Shown here: in pieces, positions 8,528 through 16,681 of the stretch
Position numbering within the stretch: the first letter of the stretch is position 1
Layout: each line of letters opens with the position of its first letter
The notes under the pieces: generated by a model
Seen by the model: the letters and a program-made list of their open reading frames with translations, nothing else
What the model was told of the DNA's origin: nothing
Databases searched by the model: none
Made by a program: the position numbers and the translations under genes
From: Micromonospora ureilytica
GTDB taxonomy: Bacteria > Actinomycetota > Actinomycetes > Mycobacteriales > Micromonosporaceae
NCBI RefSeq assembly: GCF_015751765.1
Contig: NZ_JADOTX010000001.1
Span: 1,116,001-1,180,000 of the forward strand
Direction of reading: 5' to 3'
DNA: 64,000 nt

Positions 8528-9049
8528 TCACGCCTGCGGTGATGAGCTGGCGCCCTGCCACGGACGCAGCCGGGGGATCCACGCCGGCACCGCGGCACGG
8601 TAGGTGTCGTAGGTCGAGCCGTACCGCCGACGCAGGCCGGGCTCCTCGTAGAAGCGCACGAACGCGGCCTGGATGAGGGCGATGGCCAACGCGTACCACA
8701 GCAGCGCGCCCTGACCGAACAACAGCGCCTGGCCGAGGATGGCCGTCACCACCGCGACGTACATCGGGTTGCGGACGTATCGGTACGGCCCGCCGATCAC
8801 CAGGTGCTCGGTCGGTGCCACCGGGGCCGGAGTGCCCAGGCCCTCCACGACGAACCGCACGAACGACTGGAGAAGAAAGGCCACCGCGGCAACCAGCATC
8901 AGTACGCCGAGGACTCGAACCGGCTGGTAGAAGGCGAACGGTGTCGCGATCTCCCAGTCGGAAATCCACCACGGGCCGAGGCCGGCGACCACGCCCGGCG
9001 CGGCGCAAAAGAAGACAAGACTCCCGACAACCGCCCGTGTTCGTAGCAC
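8528..9049 (-). CDS. Isoprenylcysteine carboxyl methyltransferase (ICMT)-family membrane protein
   Basis: The 173-residue protein has about four hydrophobic segments and the C-terminal ICMT/phospholipid methyltransferase signature GPYRYVRNPMYVAV (about residues 91-104), followed by EEPGLRRRYGSTYDTYRAAVPAWIPR. These enzymes bind S-adenosylmethionine at the membrane face and methylate small carboxylates or lipids; many bacterial members have no known substrate. It lies alone, upstream of and divergent from the TetR gene at 9217, so a link to the cluster is only positional. Confidence 0.8.
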   Translation of the reverse strand: MLRTRAVVGSLVFFCAAPGVVAGLGPWWISDWEIATPFAFYQPVRVLGVLMLVAAVAFLLQSFVRFVVEGLGTPAPVAPTEHLVIGGPYRYVRNPMYVAVVTAILGQALLFGQGALLWYALAIALIQAAFVRFYEEPGLRRRYGSTYDTYRAAVPAWIPRLRPWQGASSSPQA

Positions 9050-9216
9050 TGCGCCATGCTACGGCTCGTGCGGGGCACCGTGTCAAGGCATCGTTACGTA
9101 CTGTTGTTGTTGCCGCGCCGCAGAACCTGCCTAATTCCGCACGTAGGAAGGCGATACTATGGCGTTTGCCCCCATACGATGAATAGGGCACGCGATGAAC
9201 TGGGAAAGGTGAACTT

Positions 9217-9837
9217 GTGGGCGCGGAGGTGTCCCCGAACGGTGCTCCACGACGGCGGACGGGGCGACGCGTCGGGCCGACGGTGAGCCATCAGCTCATC
9301 CTCGAGATCGCTCGTGGCCAGTTCGCCGAGCGGGGCTACGAGGGCACCACTGTGCGCACCATCGCCCAGGAGGCGGGGGTCGACAGCGCGCTCGTGCACC
9401 ACTTCTTCCTCACCAAGGAGGGCCTGTTCGAGGCGGCGGTACGTGGCGCCCTGCAGCCGCCGGATCTGGTGGAGCGGGCGATGAAGGGCCCGCGCGGCCA
9501 GGTCGGCCGGCGCACCGTCGAGCTGTTCTTCAGCCACTGGGACGAGCCCGGCTCGGCGGCGCGGCTCGGCGGCATCCTGCGATCGATGACGGCCAACGAC
9601 ATGGCGGCGGACGCCGTCCGCAACTTCCTCGGCGACCAGGTGATCCTCCCACTGGCCCAGGCGCTGGGCCACTCCCAGCCTGAGCTGCGCGCCGCCATGG
9701 TGGGCTCGCACCTGATCGGTCTCGCCACCACCCGGTACGTCTACCGCGTGCCGGCGATCGCAGAGCTCACCGCCGCCGGGCTGGCCGCGGGCACGGGCAA
9801 GGCCATCCAGACCTACCTCACCGGCGTCCTGGCCTGA
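9217..9837 (+). CDS. TetR-family transcriptional regulator
   Basis: The 206-residue protein has an N-terminal HTH (ILEIARGQFAERGYEGTTVRTIAQEAGVDSALVHHFFLTKEGLF, about residues 28-71) and a C-terminal helical domain. It shares the FFSHWDEP/RLGGILRSM layout with the TetR at 1979-2569, so the two may be paralogues of one actinobacterial subfamily. GTG at 9217 follows GGAAAGG. It lies upstream of the promoter driving the carrier-protein/halogenase/HPG operon and is the obvious candidate regulator of it. Confidence 0.85.
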   Translation: MGAEVSPNGAPRRRTGRRVGPTVSHQLILEIARGQFAERGYEGTTVRTIAQEAGVDSALVHHFFLTKEGLFEAAVRGALQPPDLVERAMKGPRGQVGRRTVELFFSHWDEPGSAARLGGILRSMTANDMAADAVRNFLGDQVILPLAQALGHSQPELRAAMVGSHLIGLATTRYVYRVPAIAELTAAGLAAGTGKAIQTYLTGVLA

Positions 9838-9907
9838 TTCGTCCGCACTCAGCGGGCGTCGCCGTCGTCGCGCCAATGGCCGACGTCGATCCTTCCTCGA
9901 CATCCCC

Positions 9908-9935
9908 TTGACGAACCCACATTGGCTCCTAGAAT
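9908..9935 (+). promoter_or_regulatory. Sigma-70-type promoter for the carrier-halogenase-HPG operon
   Basis: TTGACG (9908-9913) and TAGAAT (9930-9935) are separated by 16 bp, close to consensus. A start near 9942 would give a leader of about 100 nt before the carrier-protein gene at 10040. It is the best promoter match seen in the left third of the window. Confidence 0.6.
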
Positions 9936-10039
9936 TCATCGGGTAGGGATGTCATCAGAGGGGGAAGCGCCGACGGCGTCTCGGCCTCCTGGATGACGAC
10001 CCACAGGGGAGATCGTGTCCGGCAACCTGGGAGGGGTTT

Positions 10040-10318
10040 GTGCCGACAGACCAACGCGACGAGATACTCGGCCAACTGATGGTGTACGTCCGCCACGAGC
10101 TGCTCGGTGACCAGGGCGAGGCGGTCAGCGGAGTCGATCTGCGTCCCGACTCGCCACTGCTGGAGTGGGGCGTCCTGAACTCGCTGAACACGGCTCGGCT
10201 CATCGCGTACGTCCGGGCGGAGCTCGACGTCGACGTGCCGCCCTCGCACATCACGGGACGGCACTTCCGCAGTCTCGACACCATCACCGACCTGATCCTG
10301 TCGTTGCCCCGCGCCTGA
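10040..10318 (+). CDS. Discrete peptidyl carrier protein
   Basis: The 92-residue acidic acyl/peptidyl carrier protein has the phosphopantetheine site in LLEWGVLNSLNT; Ser48 is the expected attachment residue. Its length and single-domain form match PltL-type carriers that hold proline and then pyrrole. GTG at 10040 follows GAGGGG. Its partners in the window are the adenylation enzyme (3893) and dehydrogenase (2721); the halogenase that would act on the tethered pyrrole starts 22 bp downstream. Confidence 0.85.
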   Translation: MPTDQRDEILGQLMVYVRHELLGDQGEAVSGVDLRPDSPLLEWGVLNSLNTARLIAYVRAELDVDVPPSHITGRHFRSLDTITDLILSLPRA

Positions 10319-10339
10319 CAGGCATGCCGAGGAGGCGCC

Positions 10340-11695
10340 ATGAACACCAAGCCAGCAGAGTGGGACATCGGCATCATCGGGGGCGGGCCCGGCGGGTCCA
10401 CAGCCGCCGCCTACCTGGCCAAGGCGGGGCTGTCCGTCGTGGTCTTCGAAAGCGCACACTTCCCCCGCGAACACGTGGGCGAATCATTGGTCCCGGCCAC
10501 CACGCCGGTGCTGTTGGAGACCGGGGCGATGGCCGCCGTCGAGGCAGCCGGCTTCCCGCGCAAGTTCGGCGCGGCGTGGACGTCGGCCGAGACACGGCCG
10601 GTGAGCCACCTCGGCTTCTCCAACCTCACCCACGACTTCCGGCTCGCCGAGGTCATGTTCAACGAGCGGGATCAGGCCGGCGTCGACCGGGATTACACCT
10701 TCCACGTCGACCGGGGCAAGTTCGACCAGATCCTGCTGGAGAACGCGGCGAGTCTCGGCGCGCAGGTGCACCAGGGTGTACGGGTCAACCGCGTCGACTT
10801 CGACGGCGAGCACCCCGTCATGCACACCCGGTCCGCCGACGGGAACCGCGAGGTGCCGGTGCGGATGGTGATCGACGCCAGTGGCCGGAACACCACGCTG
10901 GGCAGTCAGCTCAAGGTGAAGGTGGCCGACTCGGTCTTCAACCAGTATGCGATCCACACCTGGTTCGACGGCTTCGACCGGCAGGCGCTGTCGGCGGAGC
11001 AGTCGAAGTCGGACTTCATCTTCATCCACTTCCTGCCACTGACCGACACCTGGGTGTGGCAGATCCCCATCACCGACACGGTCACCTCGATCGGCGTGGT
11101 CACTCAGAAGCGCCGGTTCGCCGACGCGGCCCGGGAGGATCTCGAGGCCTTCTTCTGGGAGTGCGTGGGCAGCCGCCCAGAGCTCGAGGCGGCCCTGCGG
11201 AGCGCGGAGCAGGTGCGGCCCTTCAAGTCCGAGGGCGACTACAGCTACGCGATGAAGCAGATCTGCGGGGACAACTTCGTCATGGTCGGCGACGCCGCCC
11301 GCTTCGTGGATCCCATCTTCTCCACCGGTGTCAGCATCGCCCTCAACAGCGCCCGGCTGGCCTGTCAGGACATCATCGCCGCCGCCGAGGCGGGCGACTT
11401 CAAGCGCGAGCGGTTCAAAACGTACGAGATGCTGCTGCGGCGCGGCGTGCGCAACTGGTACGAGTTCATCTCGGTCTACTACCGGCTCAACATCCTGTTC
11501 ACCGCGTTCGTCCAGGACCCGCGGTATCGCCTCGACGTGCTGAAAATGTTGCAGGGCAACATGTATGACGAGGCCGAGCCCAAGGCGCTCGTCGAGATGC
11601 GGAACGTCATCCGGGCCGTTGAGCAGGACCCCGAGCATCTCTGGCATCCGTATCTCGGTGAGCTGTCGGCTCCGACCGCGGCTCCCATCTTCTGA
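10340..11695 (+). CDS. FADH2-dependent halogenase acting on carrier-bound pyrrole (PltA-like)
   Basis: The 451-residue flavin halogenase has an intact GGGPGGS dinucleotide motif near residues 13-19 and the halogenase signature WVWQIP at 238-243. It also has the conserved GESLVP and the GDAARFVDPIFSTGV block near residue 315-330. A compact size and proximity to a discrete carrier protein fit the PltA/Mpy16/HrmQ type, which chlorinates pyrrolyl-S-PCP rather than free tryptophan. Chlorine versus bromine and the number of halogens cannot be read from sequence. It is part of the run 10040-16677. Confidence 0.88.
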   Translation: MNTKPAEWDIGIIGGGPGGSTAAAYLAKAGLSVVVFESAHFPREHVGESLVPATTPVLLETGAMAAVEAAGFPRKFGAAWTSAETRPVSHLGFSNLTHDFRLAEVMFNERDQAGVDRDYTFHVDRGKFDQILLENAASLGAQVHQGVRVNRVDFDGEHPVMHTRSADGNREVPVRMVIDASGRNTTLGSQLKVKVADSVFNQYAIHTWFDGFDRQALSAEQSKSDFIFIHFLPLTDTWVWQIPITDTVTSIGVVTQKRRFADAAREDLEAFFWECVGSRPELEAALRSAEQVRPFKSEGDYSYAMKQICGDNFVMVGDAARFVDPIFSTGVSIALNSARLACQDIIAAAEAGDFKRERFKTYEMLLRRGVRNWYEFISVYYRLNILFTAFVQDPRYRLDVLKMLQGNMYDEAEPKALVEMRNVIRAVEQDPEHLWHPYLGELSAPTAAPIF

Positions 11696-11702
11696 TCACA
11701 AG

Positions 11703-11718
11703 GGGGCCGTGCGGCCCC
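11703..11718 (+). promoter_or_regulatory. Small intercistronic hairpin
   Basis: GGGGCC (11703-11708), loop GTGC, GGCCCC (11713-11718) lies in the 38-bp gap between halogenase and hmaS. It could stabilise or partly terminate the upstream message; the stem is only 6 bp. Confidence 0.35.
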
Positions 11719-11733
11719 GGTAGGGGGACATCA

Positions 11734-12819
11734 GTGAGCGTGGGCAGCAGTGTGTTCAGTGACCTGGCCGTGCACCACGTCGAGTTTCACGTGACCGACG
11801 CCGTCTGGGCGGCCCGCGAGCTCGCCGGACAGTACGGCTTCGCCGTCGTCGGCTCGCGCCAGGCCGAGGACCACCTGTCGGTGGCGCTGCGGCAGGGTTC
11901 GACAATTCTCGTGGTCACCGAGGGGCTCACCGACGGGCACCCGGCGAGCCTGTACGTGCAGCAGCACGGCGATGGCGTCGCCGACCTGGCGCTGCGTACC
12001 GCGGACGCGAGGGCCGCGTTCGAGGTCGCGGTGTCCCGGGGCGCGCGGGCGGTGATCGAACCGGCCGCCCGCGACGGGTTCGTCACGGCTACCGTCGGCG
12101 GCTTCGGCGACGTGACGCACACGTTCGTCCAGCCGCCCGAGGGGTCGGCCGGTCCGGTGCTGCCCGGCCTGACCCCCGGCCTGCCCGACGGGCAGGTGCC
12201 GGAGGCAGGTCCGGCGCCGGGGCTGGGCGTGGTCGACCACCTCGCCGTCTGCCTGGAGTCGGGCACGCTTGATCCGACGGTGGATTTCTACCGCACGGTG
12301 CTGGATTTCGATGTGACCTTCGTGGAGCACATCCTGGTCGGCAAGCAGGCGATGTTCTCCAAGGTGGTGCAGAGCCCGTCCCGGTTGGTCACGCTGACGC
12401 TCATCGAGCCGGACGCGTCCGCCGCCGCTGGGCAGATCGACGACTTCCTCAAGGGACACGGTGGTCCCGGCGTGCAGCACCTGGCGCTGTGCTCCACCGA
12501 CATCGTGTCCGCGATCTCGGCGTTGACCGATCGCGGCGTGGAGTTCCTGCGGACGCCGGACACCTACTACGACCGGCTCGGCCAGCGACTCGACCTCGCC
12601 CGGTACGACGTGGGCCAGCTGCAGTCCCGCAACATCCTCGTCGACGAGGACCACGACGGGCAGCTGTTCCAGATCTTCGCCAGGTCCACGCATCCGCGTC
12701 GGACGTTCTTCTTCGAGGTCATCGAGCGGCTGGGCGCGCGAACCTTCGGCAGCGGAAACATCCGGGCGCTCTACGAGGCGGTCGAGGCGGAGCGGACCCA
12801 GACCCACGACGTCCTGTGA
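11734..12819 (+). CDS. hmaS: 4-hydroxymandelate synthase (HPPD-family dioxygenase)
   Basis: The 361-residue two-repeat vicinal-oxygen-chelate dioxygenase has three iron ligands visible in VDHLAVC, VQHLALC and FFFEVIER. The C-terminal stretch ARTFGSGNIRALYEAVEAERT matches HmaS of glycopeptide clusters more closely than the GFG-xGNF-xALF ending of homogentisate-forming HPPD. HmaS converts 4-hydroxyphenylpyruvate to 4-hydroxymandelate. The assignment is strengthened by the next two genes, which complete the hydroxyphenylglycine route. GTG at 11734 follows AGGGGG; the stop overlaps the next start (GTGA). Confidence 0.87.
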   Translation: MSVGSSVFSDLAVHHVEFHVTDAVWAARELAGQYGFAVVGSRQAEDHLSVALRQGSTILVVTEGLTDGHPASLYVQQHGDGVADLALRTADARAAFEVAVSRGARAVIEPAARDGFVTATVGGFGDVTHTFVQPPEGSAGPVLPGLTPGLPDGQVPEAGPAPGLGVVDHLAVCLESGTLDPTVDFYRTVLDFDVTFVEHILVGKQAMFSKVVQSPSRLVTLTLIEPDASAAAGQIDDFLKGHGGPGVQHLALCSTDIVSAISALTDRGVEFLRTPDTYYDRLGQRLDLARYDVGQLQSRNILVDEDHDGQLFQIFARSTHPRRTFFFEVIERLGARTFGSGNIRALYEAVEAERTQTHDVL

Positions 12820-13997
12820 CCACCACCGCGGATCAGGGAACCGACCTGGCCGCCCTGCTCAGCCTCGACGACGTGGCACTGGCGGCGCGGCGGGTGCTGG
12901 CCGAGCCGGTCTGGGACTACGTCGCCGGCGGCAGCGGCACGGAGTCGACGTTGCGGGACAACCGGGACGCGTTCGACCGGGTCCACCTGGTCCCGCGGGT
13001 GCTGGTGGGGGCGGCGACGTACGACCTCGGCACGGAGCTGCTGGGCACGCCGATGGGGTTGCCCGTCGGGGTGGCCCCGATGGCCTACCAGCGGCTCCTG
13101 CATCCGGACGGCGAGGTGGCGCTCGCCGAGGCCGCCCGGGACGAGGGCGCGGTGTTCGTGGCCAGCATGCTCAGCAGCGAGCCGGTCGAGCGGATCGCCG
13201 CCACCGGCGCGGCGGTCTGGTTGCAGCTCTACTGGCTGCGCGACCGCAGGGTGATCGCGGACCTGGTTACCCGTGCCGAGGACGCTGGCTGTCGAGCTCT
13301 CATGCTGACTGTCGACGTGCCGAGGATGGGCCGCCGGCTGCGGGACATGCGGTCCGGGTTCACGCTGCCGGGCGACGTCGTGGCCGCCAACCTGCCGCCG
13401 GAGGTCCGCGCGCCCGCACACGAGAGCGGTGCCAACAGTTCGGCGCTGATGGTGCACACCGGTCTCGCGTTCGACCCGAAGCTGTCCTGGCGGGACCTGG
13501 ACTGGCTGCGTGGACGGACGCGTCTGCCGATCGTCGTGAAGGGCATTCTGCACCCGGACGACGCGGTGCGGGCGGTGGACCGGGGAGTGGACGCGGTCGT
13601 GGTGTCCAACCATGGTGGCCGCCAGCTCGACGGCGTGGTGCCCAGCATCGCGGCGCTGGAGCCGGTGGTCGCGGCCGTGGACGGCCGGTGCGCGGTGCTG
13701 TTGGACAGCGGCGTCCGTGGCGGCGTGGACGTGGCGCGGGCACTGGCCCTCGGCGCCTCCGCGGTGCTGGTGGGCCGGCCCGCCCTCTGGGGGCTGGCGG
13801 TGGGTGGCCGGGCCGGCGCCCGCCGGGTGCTGTCGTTGCTACGGGCCGAGTTGGAGGATGCGATGGCCATGATGGGCTGTGCCGATCTGCGGGCGCTGGG
13901 CCACGGTGCCACAGTGCCCGTCGGCGGGTCGGTGCCGACGATGCGGGGTCGAGCGTCCGATGACGCCCCGGCGCGGTCGGCTGGATGGTCCCCGTGA
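12816..13997 (+). CDS. hmo: 4-hydroxymandelate oxidase (FMN-dependent alpha-hydroxyacid oxidase)
   Basis: The 393-residue TIM-barrel flavoenzyme of the glycolate oxidase/mandelate dehydrogenase family has VGVAPMAYQRL, a VDVPRMGRRLRD segment, and the active-site block VVSNHGGRQLDG near residue 263-274. It should oxidise 4-hydroxymandelate to 4-hydroxybenzoylformate. Its GTG overlaps the hmaS stop by 4 bp. A few in-frame residues upstream lie within hmaS and are unlikely to be translated as part of this protein. Confidence 0.87.
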   Translation: MTTTADQGTDLAALLSLDDVALAARRVLAEPVWDYVAGGSGTESTLRDNRDAFDRVHLVPRVLVGAATYDLGTELLGTPMGLPVGVAPMAYQRLLHPDGEVALAEAARDEGAVFVASMLSSEPVERIAATGAAVWLQLYWLRDRRVIADLVTRAEDAGCRALMLTVDVPRMGRRLRDMRSGFTLPGDVVAANLPPEVRAPAHESGANSSALMVHTGLAFDPKLSWRDLDWLRGRTRLPIVVKGILHPDDAVRAVDRGVDAVVVSNHGGRQLDGVVPSIAALEPVVAAVDGRCAVLLDSGVRGGVDVARALALGASAVLVGRPALWGLAVGGRAGARRVLSLLRAELEDAMAMMGCADLRALGHGATVPVGGSVPTMRGRASDDAPARSAGWSP

Positions 13998-15328
13998 CCG
14001 GCGGGTCGGGGACGACCGCTGTCGGCGCTCGCGCGCCGATCGCGCTCGCCGACCTGCACGATTCGCTGGCCGACCCGGTGCTCGACTCGATGACCTTCCT
14101 CAACGAGATCGCCGGTCGCTTCCCGGACGCGGTGTCGTTCGCGGCCGGTCGGCCGTACGAGGAGTTCTTCGAGGTGGAGGCGGTGCACCGGTATCTGCGC
14201 CGCTACTGCGACCACCTGCGCGACGAGCACGGGTTGAGCGAGGGTCAGGTCAATCGCACCCTGTTGCAGTACGGGCGGACGAAGGGCATCGTGCACCATC
14301 TGGTGGCCACCAACCTGTCGGTCGACGAAGGGATCGATGTCGACCCGGAGGCCATCGTGGTGACCGTGGGCGCGCAGGAGGCGATGTTCCTCGTGTTGCG
14401 GGCGTTGCGGAGCGACCCGCGCGACGTGCTGCTGGCGGTCTCGCCCAACTACGTGGGGATTCGCGGCGCCGCGTCGCTCGTCGACATGACCACGCTGCCG
14501 GTGCGGGACGGCTCGCGGGGCATCGACCTGGTCGATCTCGCCCGGGTGGTGCGCTCCGCCCGGGCGGCGGGCCAGCGTCCCCGCGCGCTGTACCTGGTGC
14601 CCGACTTCGCCAACCCGGCCGGGGCGAGCCTGGACCGGGACACCCGGTTGGCGCTGTTGCGCGCGGCCTCCGAGCACGACCTGCTGATCCTGGAGGACAA
14701 CCCGTACGGGCTGTTCCACGCGGGCGGCGACCGCCCGGCCACCCTGAAGGCCATGGACGACGAGGGTCGCGTCGTCTATCTCGGCTCGTTCGCCAAGACC
14801 GGGATGCCCGGCGCCCGGGTGGGTTATGTGGTCGCCGACCAGCCGGTGGCCGGGCCTGCGGGCATCGGCCTGCTGGCGGACGAGCTATCCAAGATCAAGA
14901 GTATGGTGACAGTCAACACCTCACCGCTGGCGCAGGCGGTCATCGCCGGCAAGTTGCTGGAGCACGGGTGCAGTCTGGTGCGCGCCAACGAGCGCGAGGC
15001 CGGGGCGTACCGGCGCAATCTGCGGCACGTGCTGGACGGCCTGGCCGCGCGTTTCCCGAAGACCGGCCCGGAGGGTGACCGGGTGTCCTGGAACACGCCG
15101 GCCGGCGGCTTCTTCGTCGTGGTGACGGTGCCGTTCGTGGTCGACGACGCGCTGTTGGAGCGCTCCGCCCGCGACTTCGGTGTGTTGTGGACGCCGATGC
15201 ATCACTTCTACGCCGACGAGGGCGGGAGTCACCAGCTCCGACTGTCGGTCAGTCTGCTGCAGCCCCCGCAGATCGAGCAGGGGCTCGATCGATTGGCGGC
15301 CCTGATCAGGGAGATGAGGCCGGTATGA
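13985..15328 (+). CDS. hpgT: 4-hydroxyphenylglycine aminotransferase (HpgT-like, fold-type I PLP enzyme)
   Basis: The product is a class I/II aminotransferase of 447 residues: PDFANPAGAS, LEDNPYG and the PLP lysine in GSFAKTGMPGARVGYV. With HmaS and Hmo it completes conversion of 4-hydroxyphenylpyruvate to 4-hydroxyphenylglycine; in known systems tyrosine donates the amino group and regenerates hydroxyphenylpyruvate. ATG 13985 overlaps hmo by 13 bp; GTG 13994, with the same 4-bp GTGA overlap used upstream, is equally plausible. The gene ends in an ATGA overlap with the antiporter. Confidence 0.85.
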   Translation: MVPVTGGSGTTAVGARAPIALADLHDSLADPVLDSMTFLNEIAGRFPDAVSFAAGRPYEEFFEVEAVHRYLRRYCDHLRDEHGLSEGQVNRTLLQYGRTKGIVHHLVATNLSVDEGIDVDPEAIVVTVGAQEAMFLVLRALRSDPRDVLLAVSPNYVGIRGAASLVDMTTLPVRDGSRGIDLVDLARVVRSARAAGQRPRALYLVPDFANPAGASLDRDTRLALLRAASEHDLLILEDNPYGLFHAGGDRPATLKAMDDEGRVVYLGSFAKTGMPGARVGYVVADQPVAGPAGIGLLADELSKIKSMVTVNTSPLAQAVIAGKLLEHGCSLVRANEREAGAYRRNLRHVLDGLAARFPKTGPEGDRVSWNTPAGGFFVVVTVPFVVDDALLERSARDFGVLWTPMHHFYADEGGSHQLRLSVSLLQPPQIEQGLDRLAALIREMRPV

Positions 15329-16677
15329 GCGCCCCCGTCATGCCGTTGGCCGGCGGGCAGGTAGCGATCCTGCTCGTCCAGCTCGCGGCCCTGCTCCTGC
15401 TGGGCCTGAGCCTGGGCCGGTTGGCGGCGCGGTTCGGGTTGCCCCCGATCGTCGGTGAGCTGATGGCCGGCGTGCTGCTCGGGCCGTCGCTGCTCGGCCA
15501 CGCCGCTCCGGCGATCCATGACTGGCTGTTCCCCGCCGACGCGGCGCAGATGCACCTGCTGGACGCCGTCGCCCAGGTCGGCGTGCTGCTGCTGGTGGGG
15601 GTGGCCGGCATCGAGCTGGACACCCGGACCATCCGCCGACGCGGCACGTCGGCCCTCCGGATCAGCGTCGGCGGTCTGCTCATCCCGATCGGGTTCGGGA
15701 TCCTGATCGGTTACCTGGCCCCGGCCGTCCTGGTGCCGGACACCACCGAACGCCCGGTGTTCGCGCTGTTCCTCGCCGTCGCCATGTGCGTGACGGCGAT
15801 CCCCGTGATCGCCAAGACGCTGGCGGACATGAAGCTCATCCACCGCGACGTCGGCCAGCTGATCATGACCTCCGGCATGGTCGACGACGCCGTGGGCTGG
15901 TTCCTGCTGTCGATCGTGTCGGCCATGGCGACCGTCGGCGTGCGCGTCGGCCAGGTCGCGCTGTCGCTGCTGCTGCTGGTGGCGTTCGTGGTCGCCGCCA
16001 TCTTCGTCGGCCGGCCGCTGGTGCGCGGCGCCATACGGCTGGCCGGCCGGTCCGCCGAGACGGGACCCACAATCGTCACAGCCGTGGTGATCGTTCTCGT
16101 CGGCGCGGCGATCACCCAGTCGATGCACATGGAGGCGGTGTTCGGCGCGTTCACCGCCGGCATCCTCATCGGGCAGGCGGTCCGGGAGCGACGGGCGGTG
16201 CTGGCCCCGTTGCGGACCATCGTGCTCACCGTGCTGGCACCGATCTTCCTGGCCTCCGCCGGCCTGCGGATGGACCTCGGCGTGCTGCTCGACGGCGACG
16301 TCGCGCTGGCCGCCGTCGTGGTGCTCGCGGCGGCGATCCTCGGCAAGTTCGCCGGCGCCTACCTCGGTGCGCGATCCAGTCGGCTCGGCCACTGGGAGTC
16401 CATGGCCGTCGGCGCCGGCATGAACGCCCGCGGCGTGGTCGAGATCGTCGTCGCGATGGTGGGGTTGCGGCTCGGCGTCCTGGACATCGCCACCTTCACG
16501 ATCATCGCGCTCGTCGCGATCGTCACGTCGATGATGGCGCCGCCACTGCTGCGCATGGCCATGTCCCGGGTGGCGCACAGCGCCGACGAACTCCTTCGGA
16601 AAGCCGACCACGAGGAACAGTGGTCGACCGGGCCCGTCGTACGGCCGGCGGAGACCGGCGCCCCGCCAGCGGCGTAG
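15325..16677 (+). CDS. CPA2-type cation/proton antiporter (KefB/NapA-like)
   Basis: The 450-residue membrane protein has about 12-13 helices. The transport core with the acidic pair is in GMVDDAVGWFLL (about residues 188-199), and the N-terminal GLPPIVGELMAGVLLGPSLLG is typical of CPA2 antiporters. It starts inside the hpgT stop (ATGA). Sodium/proton antiporter genes also accompany hydroxyphenylglycine cassettes in several glycopeptide clusters, where their role is not settled. It is the last gene of the rightward run and meets the leftward glycosyltransferase gene 4 bp away. Confidence 0.85.
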   Translation: MSAPVMPLAGGQVAILLVQLAALLLLGLSLGRLAARFGLPPIVGELMAGVLLGPSLLGHAAPAIHDWLFPADAAQMHLLDAVAQVGVLLLVGVAGIELDTRTIRRRGTSALRISVGGLLIPIGFGILIGYLAPAVLVPDTTERPVFALFLAVAMCVTAIPVIAKTLADMKLIHRDVGQLIMTSGMVDDAVGWFLLSIVSAMATVGVRVGQVALSLLLLVAFVVAAIFVGRPLVRGAIRLAGRSAETGPTIVTAVVIVLVGAAITQSMHMEAVFGAFTAGILIGQAVRERRAVLAPLRTIVLTVLAPIFLASAGLRMDLGVLLDGDVALAAVVVLAAAILGKFAGAYLGARSSRLGHWESMAVGAGMNARGVVEIVVAMVGLRLGVLDIATFTIIALVAIVTSMMAPPLLRMAMSRVAHSADELLRKADHEEQWSTGPVVRPAETGAPPAA

Positions 16678-16681
16678 CCGA

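Noticed and set aside
8415..9191. Minus-strand frame of 258 codons overlapping the ICMT-like gene
   Set aside because: Out of frame with the clear ICMT signature and full of Arg/Gly/Pro noise.
2..11695. Pyoluteorin, pyrrolomycin or marinopyrrole cluster
   Set aside because: The pyrrole genes match in type, but no PKS genes are in the window and the hydroxyphenylglycine cassette is absent from those pathways; the product cannot be named.
11734..12819. Housekeeping 4-hydroxyphenylpyruvate dioxygenase (homogentisate-forming)
   Set aside because: The C-terminal GSGNIRALYEAVEAERT pattern and the immediately following hmo and hpgT genes favour hydroxymandelate synthase.
15229..16611. Long minus-strand open frame of 460 codons
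   Set aside because: Antisense shadow of the CPA2 antiporter gene; no domain or start signal.
9908..16677. Part of a glycopeptide antibiotic cluster
   Set aside because: No NRPS, P450 oxygenase, MbtH or Van genes are present, and the pyrrole carrier and halogenase genes share the operon.
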